DNA of 64,000 nucleotides, from the NCBI GenBank assembly GCA_947166105.1, contig CAMVCZ010000006.1, positions 44,990 through 108,989 of the forward strand. The letters run 5' to 3'. The stretch is from an uncultured Bacteroidales bacterium (GTDB taxonomy: Bacteria > Bacteroidota > Bacteroidia > Bacteroidales > F082). The number at the start of each line of letters is the position of its first letter. Positions within the stretch are counted from its first letter, which is position 1. The translations under genes were made by a program, and so were the position numbers. The notes under the pieces are model-generated. The model ran no database searches. It had not been told where the DNA came from and saw only the letters and a program-made list of their open reading frames with translations. This document shows, piece after piece, positions 17,451 to 25,516 of the stretch.

Positions 17451-18461
17451 CTACACCAAAATCCCCTCAATCCGCTTCAACGCCTTGCGGGCCGATAGCC
17501 CCTTATGCATCACCTGATAGGCCAATTCGGCAATGGGCATCTGCCCGCGCTGCTCGGGGGTGAGGTATTGGAAATAGGTGGAGGCAAAATAGCCTTCGGC
17601 CACCATCGTCATCTCATTCAACGACGACTTCACCGTGTTGCCACGACCAATCAGCACACCCAATCGGCGGTTGCGCCCGTGTATGGAATAGCACGACACT
17701 AACAAATCGCCCATGAAACTGGACGGAATCTTTTCCACCTTTTTCGTACCGAAGGCAAGGTCCAAAAAGCGGTGCATCTCCTCAGCGCAATTGGCCACCA
17801 ACACGGCAATGAAATTGTCGCCATAGCCCAAGCCGATGGCCATGCCCACCACAACGGCATAGATGTTTTTCAAGACGGAAATGTATTCCAAATACACCAT
17901 TTCCTGCGAATAACTCAACTTCAGGAAATCGGTCTTGATTTTTTCGCCCACAACCCGCGCGTTGTCGAGGTCGGCACACGAAATGGTGAGGTGGGTCAGG
18001 CGGTTGTGCGAAACCTCCTCGGCATGGGTTGGCCCCGACATGAAAGCCAATTGCCCTTCGCAAAGCCCATAACGCTGCTTGAGGTAGTTAGTGACCAACA
18101 AATTCTCGCCAGGGACGATGCCCTTGATGGCGGAAACAAAGAACTTGTCATGCAACGAAACCTCCAAGCCGTTAAGGTAGTCTTTCAGGTAGTTGGCCGG
18201 GGTGATGAGGAAAATGATGTCGGAACGGCGCACCACTTCGTTCAAGTCGTCGGAAAAATGGATGCGGTTTGTATCGAAATCAACATCAGCAAGATAGCGA
18301 CAATTATGCCCTTCAGTGCGAAGCGATTCCATCACCTCCGGATTGTGGACGTACCAATCCACCGATACCTCATTCATCGTCAAAACCTTCATCATGGCCG
18401 TGGCCATGCTGCCGTGGCCGACAACGGCACAATGCGAATTCTTGTCAATACGATAGCCCAT
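17451..18461 (-). CDS. gpsA: Glycerol-3-phosphate dehydrogenase [NAD(P)+]
   Basis: 336 residues. Converts dihydroxyacetone phosphate to sn-glycerol 3-phosphate for phospholipid synthesis, in the cytoplasm. The Rossmann N-terminus has CAVVGHGSMATAMMKVL (a variant of the usual GxGxxGxA). The substrate region contains SAIKGI with the catalytic-region Lys near 115 and SGPTHAEEV near 143. The C-terminal helical domain carries LKNIYAVVVGMAIGLGYGDN and the SMK-like MVAEGYFAS. It lies 42 bases after an acyltransferase that would use its product, on the same strand, and has its own -7 box in the gap. The product and the neighbour together point to phosphatidic acid synthesis. Confidence 0.95.
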   Translation of the reverse strand: MGYRIDKNSHCAVVGHGSMATAMMKVLTMNEVSVDWYVHNPEVMESLRTEGHNCRYLADVDFDTNRIHFSDDLNEVVRRSDIIFLITPANYLKDYLNGLEVSLHDKFFVSAIKGIVPGENLLVTNYLKQRYGLCEGQLAFMSGPTHAEEVSHNRLTHLTISCADLDNARVVGEKIKTDFLKLSYSQEMVYLEYISVLKNIYAVVVGMAIGLGYGDNFIAVLVANCAEEMHRFLDLAFGTKKVEKIPSSFMGDLLVSCYSIHGRNRRLGVLIGRGNTVKSSLNEMTMVAEGYFASTYFQYLTPEQRGQMPIAELAYQVMHKGLSARKALKRIEGILV

Positions 18462-18480
18462 TCCTTTATTGAAAAACGCG

Positions 18481-18488
18481 CAAAGATA
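18481..18488 (-). promoter_or_regulatory. Promoter -7 box for gpsA
   Basis: TATCTTTG on the minus strand within the acyltransferase-gpsA gap, 19 bases before the gpsA start. Confidence 0.55.
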
Positions 18489-18503
18489 CGGGTTTTATCC
18501 TTG

Positions 18504-19637
18504 CTATGGCTTCAAAACTTTCAAAAGGCTGTCAATCGGATTGGCATAAATCCCCAAGAAAATGTCTTCCAATAGTTTACGATCCAATTCGGGACAATTG
18601 TCCATCCAATGCAGATGATTCTCGAAATCGGCCTTTTGCTCGGCGGTGTAATGTTCAGCAAAATTCGTGGAGCCGCTGCGCAAGTCGTGGGCAATGTAAT
18701 TGTTGGCGAACAAAGCGTAATTCCCGATGATTTGTGCATCCATTTTTTCGGCCACTTTCTTATAGAACACGCCTGAAGGACAGTCTTTTAACTCCTCAAA
18801 AACCGCTTCCGAAAGCACCTTTCCGAAGTGGATTGTCACTTTGCCTTTGGGCTGCATCACGCCGGTGAGAATACTGTTGAGGTCTTCGCCGGGCTTTTTT
18901 TCGTATTTTTGGTTTCGAGAGATATATAACTCTTTGGTTTTCAATATGTCGCACGATTCCCACTCGTAGGAAACCGATACGGGAACGATGTGCAACTCGG
19001 CCAACGATGCAACCCTATCGTCGCGGCGGCTCATGCCCAACATTTTGATGACGGCGGGGTCGGTGGCATCGCGTCCGTCCTTGGTGCGTCCGTTGCGTTG
19101 CGCAATCCACACCGACTCGTTTTTCTCTACCAACAAATGCCGGATATAATCGGAGGTGTGCGCCAAATTGCGGTAAAACTCCATCTTGTCGCCACCGCGC
19201 TTCATCTCAAACATCTTGTTCGATTTTGCAAAAACGCTTGCAAAATCGTTGAAAACCAAATTGTTGCCAAAAGCGATATTGAAAAGCGGAAAACCATACA
19301 TGAGCAAGGCGTAATCCATCAGCATGGCATCCAAAACGATGTCGCGGTGGTTGGAAACAAACATATAATGCGTTTCGGGATTCAGGTTTTCAATGCCCAA
19401 AACGCTGAGTCCGTCGGTGGTCCGCTGCAAAATCCTTTCCACCACGCTTTTCACGATGACGGTTTGGAACTCTTTGACTGTCTTGATGTTGCGCAACACT
19501 TTCTGAAACTGCCCAACATCCATCCCGAAATCAAGATAGTCCAAAATCGCAGGCAAGGCGGCATCATTGGCTATGCGCTGCATGGCAGCAGGAATTTCGT
19601 CATCGCGAAAAGACCGAATATCATCAAAAAGATTCAT
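18504..19637 (-). CDS. 1-acyl-sn-glycerol-3-phosphate acyltransferase-like protein
   Basis: 377 residues from MNLFDDIRSFRDDEIPAAMQ (the frame extends 25 codons upstream but without support). The acyltransferase block I appears as FVSNHRDIVLDAML, a variant of NHxxxD with Asn-His-Arg-Asp. A block with Arg and Gly (WIAQRNGRTKDGRDATDP) follows, corresponding to the substrate-binding FxEGxRS region in a diverged form. It would acylate glycerol-3-phosphate or a lysophosphatidic acid at the membrane, although no clear transmembrane helix is seen, as in several peripheral PlsC-like enzymes. Gene order with gpsA supports a role in glycerophospholipid synthesis. The exact acyl acceptor is unresolved. 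Confidence 0.8.
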   Translation of the reverse strand: MNLFDDIRSFRDDEIPAAMQRIANDAALPAILDYLDFGMDVGQFQKVLRNIKTVKEFQTVIVKSVVERILQRTTDGLSVLGIENLNPETHYMFVSNHRDIVLDAMLMDYALLMYGFPLFNIAFGNNLVFNDFASVFAKSNKMFEMKRGGDKMEFYRNLAHTSDYIRHLLVEKNESVWIAQRNGRTKDGRDATDPAVIKMLGMSRRDDRVASLAELHIVPVSVSYEWESCDILKTKELYISRNQKYEKKPGEDLNSILTGVMQPKGKVTIHFGKVLSEAVFEELKDCPSGVFYKKVAEKMDAQIIGNYALFANNYIAHDLRSGSTNFAEHYTAEQKADFENHLHWMDNCPELDRKLLEDIFLGIYANPIDSLLKVLKP

Positions 19638-19656
19638 AATTTTTTCTTTGAAAATG

Positions 19657-19664
19657 CAAAAGTA
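19657..19664 (-). promoter_or_regulatory. Promoter -7 box for the acyltransferase
   Basis: TACTTTTG on the minus strand, 20 bases before the start. It is divergent from the lipid kinase promoter 33 bases away. Confidence 0.55.
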
Positions 19665-19697
19665 CGGTTTTTTGAATCTATCAATCATTTTATTCCC

Positions 19698-19705
19698 TAT
19701 CTTTG
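19698..19705 (+). promoter_or_regulatory. Promoter -7 box for the lipid kinase/pgk operon
   Basis: TATCTTTG, 19 bases before the lipid kinase start. Confidence 0.55.
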
Positions 19706-19724
19706 ACCCCAAATTTCATGTTGA

Positions 19725-20729
19725 ATGACCGAAGAAAACAACAAATGGTTGGTCGTTGTCAATCCCAAGGCCTCTGTGGGCAAGTCAGGAAAGGACTGGC
19801 CTCAGATTAGGCAAATACTTATCAATGATGGAATTGCATTTGACGATATACTGACTGAATATCCTCGACATGCTATCGAAATCGTCCGCAACGCCATTGT
19901 CGAAAAAGGCTACCGAAAATTCATTGCGGTAGGCGGCGACGGCACCAACAACGAAGTGATTAACGGCATTTTCACCCAAGACGTGGTGCCGACCACCGAA
20001 ATCACGATGGCAGCCATGCCCATCGGGACGGGCAACGACTGGCGCCGCACCTTCGACATCCCTTTGGAATACGACAAGGTCGCCAAAATCATCAAGGCGG
20101 GACACACCTACGCGCACGACATCGGCAAACTGACCTATTATGACGACGGCAACACAGGCATCCGCTATTTCCTCAATGCCGCCGGAACCGGGCTTGACGA
20201 AATGGTGTGCCACTCCACCAACCGTATGAAACAGCAAGGCAAAGGTGGCACAATTCGTTACCTGATCAGTTTGGTGAAGTGTATGTTGACGTACAAAGTC
20301 ACCCGTATCCAACTCACCATCGATGATGAACTTGTGTTCGACGACTATATCCTCAACCTTTCCATCGGCAACGGACGTTTCAACGGCGGTGGCATGATGA
20401 CCATGCCCAAGGCCATCCCAAACGATGGTTTGTTTGACGTCACAGTCATCAAGAAAGTCTCCATTTTCAAGTTTGCCGCCAATGTGAAAAATGTCTACGA
20501 TGGCAGTTTCATCAAGAAAATCGATGAGGTAAAGACTTTCCGAGGTAAAAGAATTCACATTGTTTCCATTCCACCCCATTCGTTGAAGGTGGAAACCGAA
20601 GGCGAAAACCTCAACAACTCGCCTTTCGACTTCGAGGTATTGCCCAAAGCCATCAACATGGTCATTCCCAAGGATATGGGGCAAAAAACACCGAAAAAGA
20701 AAAATCGTTTTATGAAAAACAACAATTAA
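19725..20729 (+). CDS. Diacylglycerol kinase family lipid kinase
   Basis: 334 residues of the DAGK/YegS-type fold. The nucleotide-binding signature is clear: [18 protein letters not shown] (9-24) and [16 protein letters not shown] (67-82), followed by [13 protein letters not shown]. The second domain carries [20 protein letters not shown] and DGLFDVTVI, conserved in bacterial lipid kinases. It would phosphorylate diacylglycerol or a related lipid at the membrane. It shares a divergent promoter region with the acyltransferase/gpsA genes, fitting a small lipid-metabolism cluster, and it is 20 bases upstream of pgk, so the two are probably cotranscribed. The basic C-terminus ([11 protein letters not shown]) could help membrane contact. 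Confidence 0.9.
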   Translation: MTEENNKWLVVVNPKASVGKSGKDWPQIRQILINDGIAFDDILTEYPRHAIEIVRNAIVEKGYRKFIAVGGDGTNNEVINGIFTQDVVPTTEITMAAMPIGTGNDWRRTFDIPLEYDKVAKIIKAGHTYAHDIGKLTYYDDGNTGIRYFLNAAGTGLDEMVCHSTNRMKQQGKGGTIRYLISLVKCMLTYKVTRIQLTIDDELVFDDYILNLSIGNGRFNGGGMMTMPKAIPNDGLFDVTVIKKVSIFKFAANVKNVYDGSFIKKIDEVKTFRGKRIHIVSIPPHSLKVETEGENLNNSPFDFEVLPKAINMVIPKDMGQKTPKKKNRFMKNNN

Positions 20730-20749
20730 ACAATTCAACAATAAACATT

Positions 20750-22000
20750 ATGGTAAACATCGATCAAATCAATTTTGAGAACAAGCGCGTGGTTATCCGC
20801 GTCGATTTCAACGTCCCGTTGGACGACAACTTCAACATTACCGACGACACCCGTATGCGTGCCGCTCTGCCGACTATTAATAAGGTATTGGACGACAAAG
20901 GCATGGTCGTGCTGATGTCGCACCTCGGTCGCCCGAAGAAAAACCCCGACCCGAAGTATTCCATCAAGCCGATTATCAAGCACTTGGAAGAACTCCTGAA
21001 CCGTCCAGTCCAATTTGCCGACGACTGCATGAAAGCCACCGACCAAGTGAACGCATTGAAACCCGGTGAGGTTATCGTTCTCGAAAACCTCCGCTTCTAT
21101 GCCGAGGAAGAAGGCAAGCCGCGCGGCATCGAGAAAGGCGAGGAAGGCTACGACGAAGCCAAGAAGGCCGTGAAAGCCTCGCAAAAGGAATTCACCAAGA
21201 CCCTTGCCGGCTATGGCGAATACTACATCAACGACGCTTTCGGCACCGCCCACCGCGCCCACGCCTCAACCGCCCTCATCGCCGACTATTTCGATGCCGA
21301 CCACAAGATGTACGGCTACCTGATGGGCAAGGAAGTGGCCGCCGTGAACAAGGTGATGAACGAAATCCAACATCCTTTCACCGCCATTATGGGTGGCTCG
21401 AAGGTCTCCACGAAGATTGAAATCATTGAGAACCTGCTCACCAAGGTCGACAACCTCATCCTCTGCGGCGGCATGACCTACACCTTCAAGAAAGCCCTCG
21501 GCGGCAAAATCGGCAACTCAATTTGCGAAGAGGACAAACTCGACCTCGCTCTTGACATCCTTGCCAAGGCTAAGGAAAAAGGAGTCAATCTGGTGCTTGC
21601 CGAAGATTGCGTGGTGGGCAACAAGTTCGCCAACGATGCCGACACCCAAGTGGTTGACCCGATGAACATTCCCGAAGGCTGGGAAGGCATGGACATCGGC
21701 CCGAAGACCCGCGAATTGTTTGCCAACGTCATCAAAGGCTCGAAGACCATCCTTTGGAACGGTCCCTGCGGCGTGTTTGAGTTCGACACCTTCGCTGTGG
21801 GTTCAAAGGCCATAGCCGAGGCCATTGCGGCAGCCACAAAGGACGGCGCTTTCTCGCTCATCGGCGGCGGCGACTCAGTGGCCTGCATCAACAAATTCGG
21901 CCTCGCCGACCAAGTTTCATACGTCAGCACTGGCGGCGGCGCCCTACTCGAAGCCATCGAAGGCAAGGAACTGCCTGGCATTGCGGCGATTAGGAAGTGA
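20750..22000 (+). CDS. pgk: Phosphoglycerate kinase
   Basis: 416 residues, complete. Transfers phosphate from 1,3-bisphosphoglycerate to ADP in glycolysis. Signature [16 protein letters not shown] near the start, then [11 protein letters not shown] with the substrate-binding Arg, [22 protein letters not shown], and the C-terminal nucleotide-binding loop [16 protein letters not shown]. Twenty bases separate it from the lipid kinase gene. An R1-type repeat begins six bases after its stop. Confidence 0.98.
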   Translation: MVNIDQINFENKRVVIRVDFNVPLDDNFNITDDTRMRAALPTINKVLDDKGMVVLMSHLGRPKKNPDPKYSIKPIIKHLEELLNRPVQFADDCMKATDQVNALKPGEVIVLENLRFYAEEEGKPRGIEKGEEGYDEAKKAVKASQKEFTKTLAGYGEYYINDAFGTAHRAHASTALIADYFDADHKMYGYLMGKEVAAVNKVMNEIQHPFTAIMGGSKVSTKIEIIENLLTKVDNLILCGGMTYTFKKALGGKIGNSICEEDKLDLALDILAKAKEKGVNLVLAEDCVVGNKFANDADTQVVDPMNIPEGWEGMDIGPKTRELFANVIKGSKTILWNGPCGVFEFDTFAVGSKAIAEAIAAATKDGAFSLIGGGDSVACINKFGLADQVSYVSTGGGALLEAIEGKELPGIAAIRK

Positions 22001-22005
22001 TGCAT

Positions 22006-22226
22006 AGCCCTGTAGGGGCGACAGCACAATAGGCGGGCGGTGTAAATCCCCGCCTATAAGCAATACAATTGTTTTAAGCCCCGTAGGGGCGGCAGGATTG
22101 GACACACGTCGTTTTTCCTGTCACCCCTACGGGGTTCTGTTTGTTGTCGTTTCAAAATGATTCATTCGTTTTTTTCGGCAGGGGTTGACACCGCCTGCCT
22201 ATGAAGCTGTCACCCCTACGGGGTTC
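22006..22226. repeat. R1 repeat cluster: two inverted units and a palindromic centre
   Basis: Unit 1 (22006-22054) starts AGCCCTGTAGGGGCGACAGC six bases after the pgk stop. The centre (about 22077-22136) is bounded by AGCCCCGTAGGGGCGG and ACCCCTACGGGGTT. Unit 2 (22177-22226) is in the opposite orientation. The cluster fills most of the 330-base gap before the next gene and could form several GC-rich hairpins. No coding potential is credible in it. Confidence 0.75.
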
Positions 22227-22295
22227 CGTTGTACAGCAAACGGTTTTTCCATTACGATTTCAAACAAATTGTCAATCATCTTCCTATATTTTTCC

Positions 22296-22303
22296 TAATT
22301 TTG
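22296..22303 (+). promoter_or_regulatory. Promoter -7 box for the T9SS beta-helix gene
   Basis: TAATTTTG, 26 bases before the ATG at 22330. It also argues against the longer open frame beginning at 22201. Confidence 0.55.
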
Positions 22304-22329
22304 CGTCCAATAATTCAAACCACAATAAA

Positions 22330-23799
22330 ATGAAAAAAGTAACCTTGATTTTAGCCTTGTTTTTCGGATTCTTTCCGCTGTTGAACGCCCAATGGACAAG
22401 CCCAGGCAACGGCACCACCTACAACATTGACGACCTTATAGAAGTGAGCGAAGGCTGCGTCGTGTGGAATGAAAGCAACCAACAGTATAGAATCGAAAAC
22501 GACGTCACCATTTCGGCCAACGACAAACTTGATGTCAACCATTCCTTGTACTTTGGCAACAATGTCACCCTGACCATCAAAGGCTCGATAGACGCCATCA
22601 ATACGGATGATTATTACTGGTTGGCTTTCTCTGGCAATTCAGGTGTGAATGGTCGTATCCGTTTAGAGGATGCCACCGGCCCGTGCGTGTTCAGAAGATG
22701 CAACATTACACAATTGGACGGCATACAAATTATTGAAAGCGAGGCTGTTTTTACGGACTGCCATTTCCATACTTTCCGTTGTGAACAACAAAGTGCTGTT
22801 GTCAATTGCATGAACTGCGACCCCGTGTTCACGAATTGCGAATTTGACAATAATAATGGTTCGGCCATCAGTTCTCCGGCCAATGGACAAACCTCGCCGC
22901 AAATCACCGACTGCATTTTCTTTTTAAACCTGAGTAACAACCCTCATATCAACCTTGGACCCGGTTCACAAGACAGCATCCGCATCGTGAATTGCACCAT
23001 CCATTGGGGAGATGAAATGGCGGGAGGTATCAGCATTGCCGACCTTATGGGCACCGGCAACACCAAAATCCTGTTGAAAAACAATGACATCAACCACAAC
23101 CGTTATGGCTACAATCAACAAGGCTATCATCTCAGCTCGACCATCATCGGAAACACCTTTGACCAAAACAACCTTGAAACCAACCCCATGAACGGCGGCA
23201 GCGGCATCAGCATCTACGGCATGGACGAAAACAACAAGGCCTATATCCGCAACAATGTCATCACCAAAAACCTGTGGGGCATCACCGTCATCAATGCCGC
23301 CGACGTTGACCTTGGCATCGAAGACGACTGGGGCAACAACATAATTCACGACAACGGCCATATCACCAATTATGGGATGGACTTCACCTACTTTGACCTC
23401 TACAACAACTCCGCCAACGACATCATGGCCGTTGGCAACTATTGGGGAACGACTGATATACAGGAAATTGAAGACCACATCACCCATAAGAACGACGACC
23501 CGAATTTGGGCTTGGTCAACTACATACCTTTCTTTGAAGACGATAATGTAAGTGAGTCTAACACTACTGATTTTGAAGTGTGGCCGAATCCCGTTTCCGA
23601 TGGTAGTTTCACTCTTACGCTTGAAAACGCCATACCTTCCGAATTGGTGATTTACAATGTCAATGGGCAGATGATGAAAACGCAACGAATTGATAATTCG
23701 GTTAATACTATCCGTATTGACACAATGGAATCAGGCATATATTTCGTTGAACTGAAGAATGACAACGGAACAAAAGTGAAGAAACTGATTGTCAAGTGA
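22330..23799 (+). CDS. Secreted right-handed beta-helix protein with T9SS sorting domain
   Basis: 489 residues. Signal peptide MKKVTLILALFFGFFPLLNA. The body consists of short repeated strands rich in Asn/Gly with hydrophobic stacking positions (for example VNCMNCDPVFTNCEFDNNNG, IVNCTIHWGDEM, AYIRNNVITKNLWGITVINA), which is the rhythm of a right-handed parallel beta-helix such as pectate-lyase-like proteins. The C-terminus has the T9SS sorting domain (FEVWPNPVSDGSFTLTLENA, LVIYNVNGQMMKTQRI, MESGIYFVELKNDNGTKVKK). It is therefore surface-exposed or released. No catalytic residues can be assigned. The beta-helix could be a polysaccharide-active or purely structural protein. The start was chosen at the signal peptide and fits the promoter. 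Confidence 0.88.
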   Translation: MKKVTLILALFFGFFPLLNAQWTSPGNGTTYNIDDLIEVSEGCVVWNESNQQYRIENDVTISANDKLDVNHSLYFGNNVTLTIKGSIDAINTDDYYWLAFSGNSGVNGRIRLEDATGPCVFRRCNITQLDGIQIIESEAVFTDCHFHTFRCEQQSAVVNCMNCDPVFTNCEFDNNNGSAISSPANGQTSPQITDCIFFLNLSNNPHINLGPGSQDSIRIVNCTIHWGDEMAGGISIADLMGTGNTKILLKNNDINHNRYGYNQQGYHLSSTIIGNTFDQNNLETNPMNGGSGISIYGMDENNKAYIRNNVITKNLWGITVINAADVDLGIEDDWGNNIIHDNGHITNYGMDFTYFDLYNNSANDIMAVGNYWGTTDIQEIEDHITHKNDDPNLGLVNYIPFFEDDNVSESNTTDFEVWPNPVSDGSFTLTLENAIPSELVIYNVNGQMMKTQRIDNSVNTIRIDTMESGIYFVELKNDNGTKVKKLIVK

Positions 23800-23815
23800 C
23801 AATTCTGATAATCTT

Positions 23816-23843
23816 AAAAAAGACAGCTTCGGCTGCCTTTTTT
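23816..23843 (+). terminator. Intrinsic terminator after the beta-helix gene
   Basis: A run of A, stem GACAGC-TTCG-GCTGCC (one mismatch), then a run of T. It has a UUCG tetraloop and lies 17 bases beyond the stop. Confidence 0.85.
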
Positions 23844-23876
23844 TATTAATGTGTGGCTTGCAATCAGAAAAGTGCG

Positions 23877-23884
23877 TATTTTTG
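23877..23884 (+). promoter_or_regulatory. Promoter -7 box for the DUF6364 gene
   Basis: TATTTTTG, 16 bases before the ATG at 23901. Confidence 0.55.
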
Positions 23885-23900
23885 CCAAAAAATAAATGCT

Positions 23901-24161
23901 ATGTTTGAAACAGCAAACTTAAACATTGACAGCCAAACGCTTAACCGAGCATATTTGTATGCCCAAGCACACAATATTGATTTGTCTGCTTTGATAGAGT
24001 CTTTCTTGCAGCAGTTTTCGATGGGAAAAATAAAAGAAATGCGCAACATTAAGATTTCCAAAGAAGTGATGAACTTGGCCGGTAGCCTTGCCACAACAGA
24101 AACCTCCAATGATTGGAAAGCCGAAAAAGAAGCCTATCTCATTGAAAAATACTGCCGATGA
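23901..24161 (+). CDS. DUF6364-like antitoxin (orphan)
   Basis: 86 residues from MFETANLNIDSQTLNRAYLY. The pattern (a beta-strand with NLNID, then the helix SQTLNRAYLYAQAHNIDLSALIESFLQQF) is a ribbon-helix-helix-type DNA-binding unit as in DUF6364 antitoxins, and the C-terminal half (NDWKAEKEAYLIEKY) is the acidic toxin-binding arm. These genes normally precede a PIN toxin with an ATGA overlap. Here the overlap is present (ATG at 24158) but the following frame stops after 11 codons. The antitoxin therefore seems intact while its toxin has been lost. Such orphans may persist as repressors or as protection against related elements. Confidence 0.78.
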   Translation: MFETANLNIDSQTLNRAYLYAQAHNIDLSALIESFLQQFSMGKIKEMRNIKISKEVMNLAGSLATTETSNDWKAEKEAYLIEKYCR

Positions 24162-24193
24162 AACTGTTTATTAAATGTCTGATATTCCAATAA
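24158..24193 (+). pseudogene. Remnant of a PIN toxin start
   Basis: Starts with ATGA overlapping the antitoxin stop and reads MKLFIKCLIFQ then a stop. PIN toxins typically begin MKLFIDTNI..., so the first residues fit, then the catalytic Asp is missing and the frame ends. The remaining ~130 codons are not found before the next gene, which indicates deletion rather than a simple frameshift. Confidence 0.5.
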
Positions 24194-24237
24194 TGAATGT
24201 AACAGAGTTTTTAAATATTTTCCTATAATTTCAAACC

Positions 24238-25392
24238 ATGTCAAAAACCATCGTAAATATCATCGACAAGAGCAATCCGCTGCCAGCTTATCTTTTCACC
24301 AAGGAATACTTCGAGGACGGCGACGAGCTGTTGTTCATTTCCGCCGCAGAGGAAGCCAATTGCATACCTGTGTTAATCAAAGCATTGGATATTGACGAAA
24401 CGCTTGTGAAAACCATCGTCGTCAATCGGTATCAGGACAAGTTCCTCTATGAGCGCATCTGTCGCACCATCAAGGGAAATCTGGTTCCCAACAAGAAATA
24501 CTATCTCAACCTTGCGGGCGGCAACCGTTACATGACGCTCTCGGTGCAGCATGTTTTTGAGGAGTTCGACACCCTGTTTTTCTACACGCAAACCCGTGAG
24601 AACCAAGTCGTAAAGACCATCTTCGACCATAGCATTTATGATGATGACGACGAGGTGTTCCCCATCAAGCACCGCATGACGCTGAAGGAGTATTTCGGCC
24701 TTTACGGACTTGAAAGCGATGTGGACCAACCGCGCAAACAGGTGAAAGAAACAGCATTTTCGCAGCATTTGTTTACCATGTTCTCGCAAAACATGTTCAG
24801 TCGCGGCGACTATCAGGTGATGGAAACCTTGCGTGAGAAGTATCGCAACTGGAAGTTCCTCATCATTTCGCAAGTCGAGAACCCCGACAAGAACTACATG
24901 ACAGCCATCCCAAACCTCAGCAAGTTCTTGGAATTCATCGGCTTCGTTCCCGAAAGACCAGGCTCGCTGCAAAACTATGAAATCGAATACCTTACGGGAG
25001 GTTGGTTTGAAGAATATGTCTATGCCTTGATTAAAGAGGTGCTGCAACCCGACGACATCGCTATGGGCGTACACATCTCCAACGGCAAAATCCGCCACAA
25101 CAACGAATTGGACGTGTGTTTCATCAAGGCGAACAAGTTGTTTGTCATAGAGTGCAAGACTGGAGTGACGAGCGAAAGCCTATTCAACGAGATTGTCTAC
25201 AAGGTTTGCGCCTTGAAGGAAGTGCTGCTCGGCAGCGGTAATTCCTACATCTTCTCGCTCAAGAAAGACCACAAAGGCAACTGGAAAAAGACCGCGAAAT
25301 ACATGGGCATCACCTTCTGCGACTGGCTCAACCTGACCAAGCCAGAGAACCTGAAAGCCCTTTTGAAGTCTATGGATAAGATTGCTTCTTAG
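24238..25392 (+). CDS. Card1-like CARF domain nuclease (DUF1887 family)
   Basis: 384 residues. The N-terminal CARF domain shows a Rossmann-like start (SKTIVNIIDKSNPLPAYLFT) and the ligand-binding loop YLNLAGGNRYMT (89-100), equivalent to the NxTGGTK loop of other Card1/Can2-type proteins. The C-terminal PD-(D/E)XK nuclease contains TGGWFEEYVYALI (253-265, including the catalytic-region Glu), NNELDVCFI (288-296, Asp 292) and LFVIECKTG (301-309, E-x-K). The order and spacing match the cyclic-oligoadenylate-activated nuclease Card1 from a type III CRISPR locus. No CRISPR array or cas gene lies nearby in this window. The expected role is a defence effector that degrades DNA and RNA when cyclic tetra-adenylate is made. 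How it is activated here is open. Confidence 0.88.
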   Translation: MSKTIVNIIDKSNPLPAYLFTKEYFEDGDELLFISAAEEANCIPVLIKALDIDETLVKTIVVNRYQDKFLYERICRTIKGNLVPNKKYYLNLAGGNRYMTLSVQHVFEEFDTLFFYTQTRENQVVKTIFDHSIYDDDDEVFPIKHRMTLKEYFGLYGLESDVDQPRKQVKETAFSQHLFTMFSQNMFSRGDYQVMETLREKYRNWKFLIISQVENPDKNYMTAIPNLSKFLEFIGFVPERPGSLQNYEIEYLTGGWFEEYVYALIKEVLQPDDIAMGVHISNGKIRHNNELDVCFIKANKLFVIECKTGVTSESLFNEIVYKVCALKEVLLGSGNSYIFSLKKDHKGNWKKTAKYMGITFCDWLNLTKPENLKALLKSMDKIAS

Positions 25393-25393
25393 A

Positions 25394-25516
25394 ACAAAAC
25401 TTGCAAAACCTTCAAAACCATAAGTAGCGGCACGCAACCGCTTGCCGCTGGAAAGCAGCCGGTTGGCGTGCTTTCCTTTGTTAAATAAAGTTTTGTCAGT
25501 TTTGTGGGTTTTGTGA
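25394..25516. repeat. CAAAAC-type inverted-repeat element, copy A
   Basis: About 120 bases with ends built of ten-base blocks (ACAAAACTTGCAAAACC on the left, GGGTTTTGTGA on the right). The interior GCGGCACGCAACCGCTTGCC...GGAAAGC...CTTTCC can form hairpins and is closely similar to copy C (56095-56230). It begins one base after the Card1 stop and its right end supplies the last codons and stop region of ldcA. Confidence 0.75.

Noticed and set aside
22201..22329. N-terminal extension of the beta-helix gene
   Set aside because: The extension reads through an R1 repeat and a predicted promoter. The signal peptide begins at 22330.
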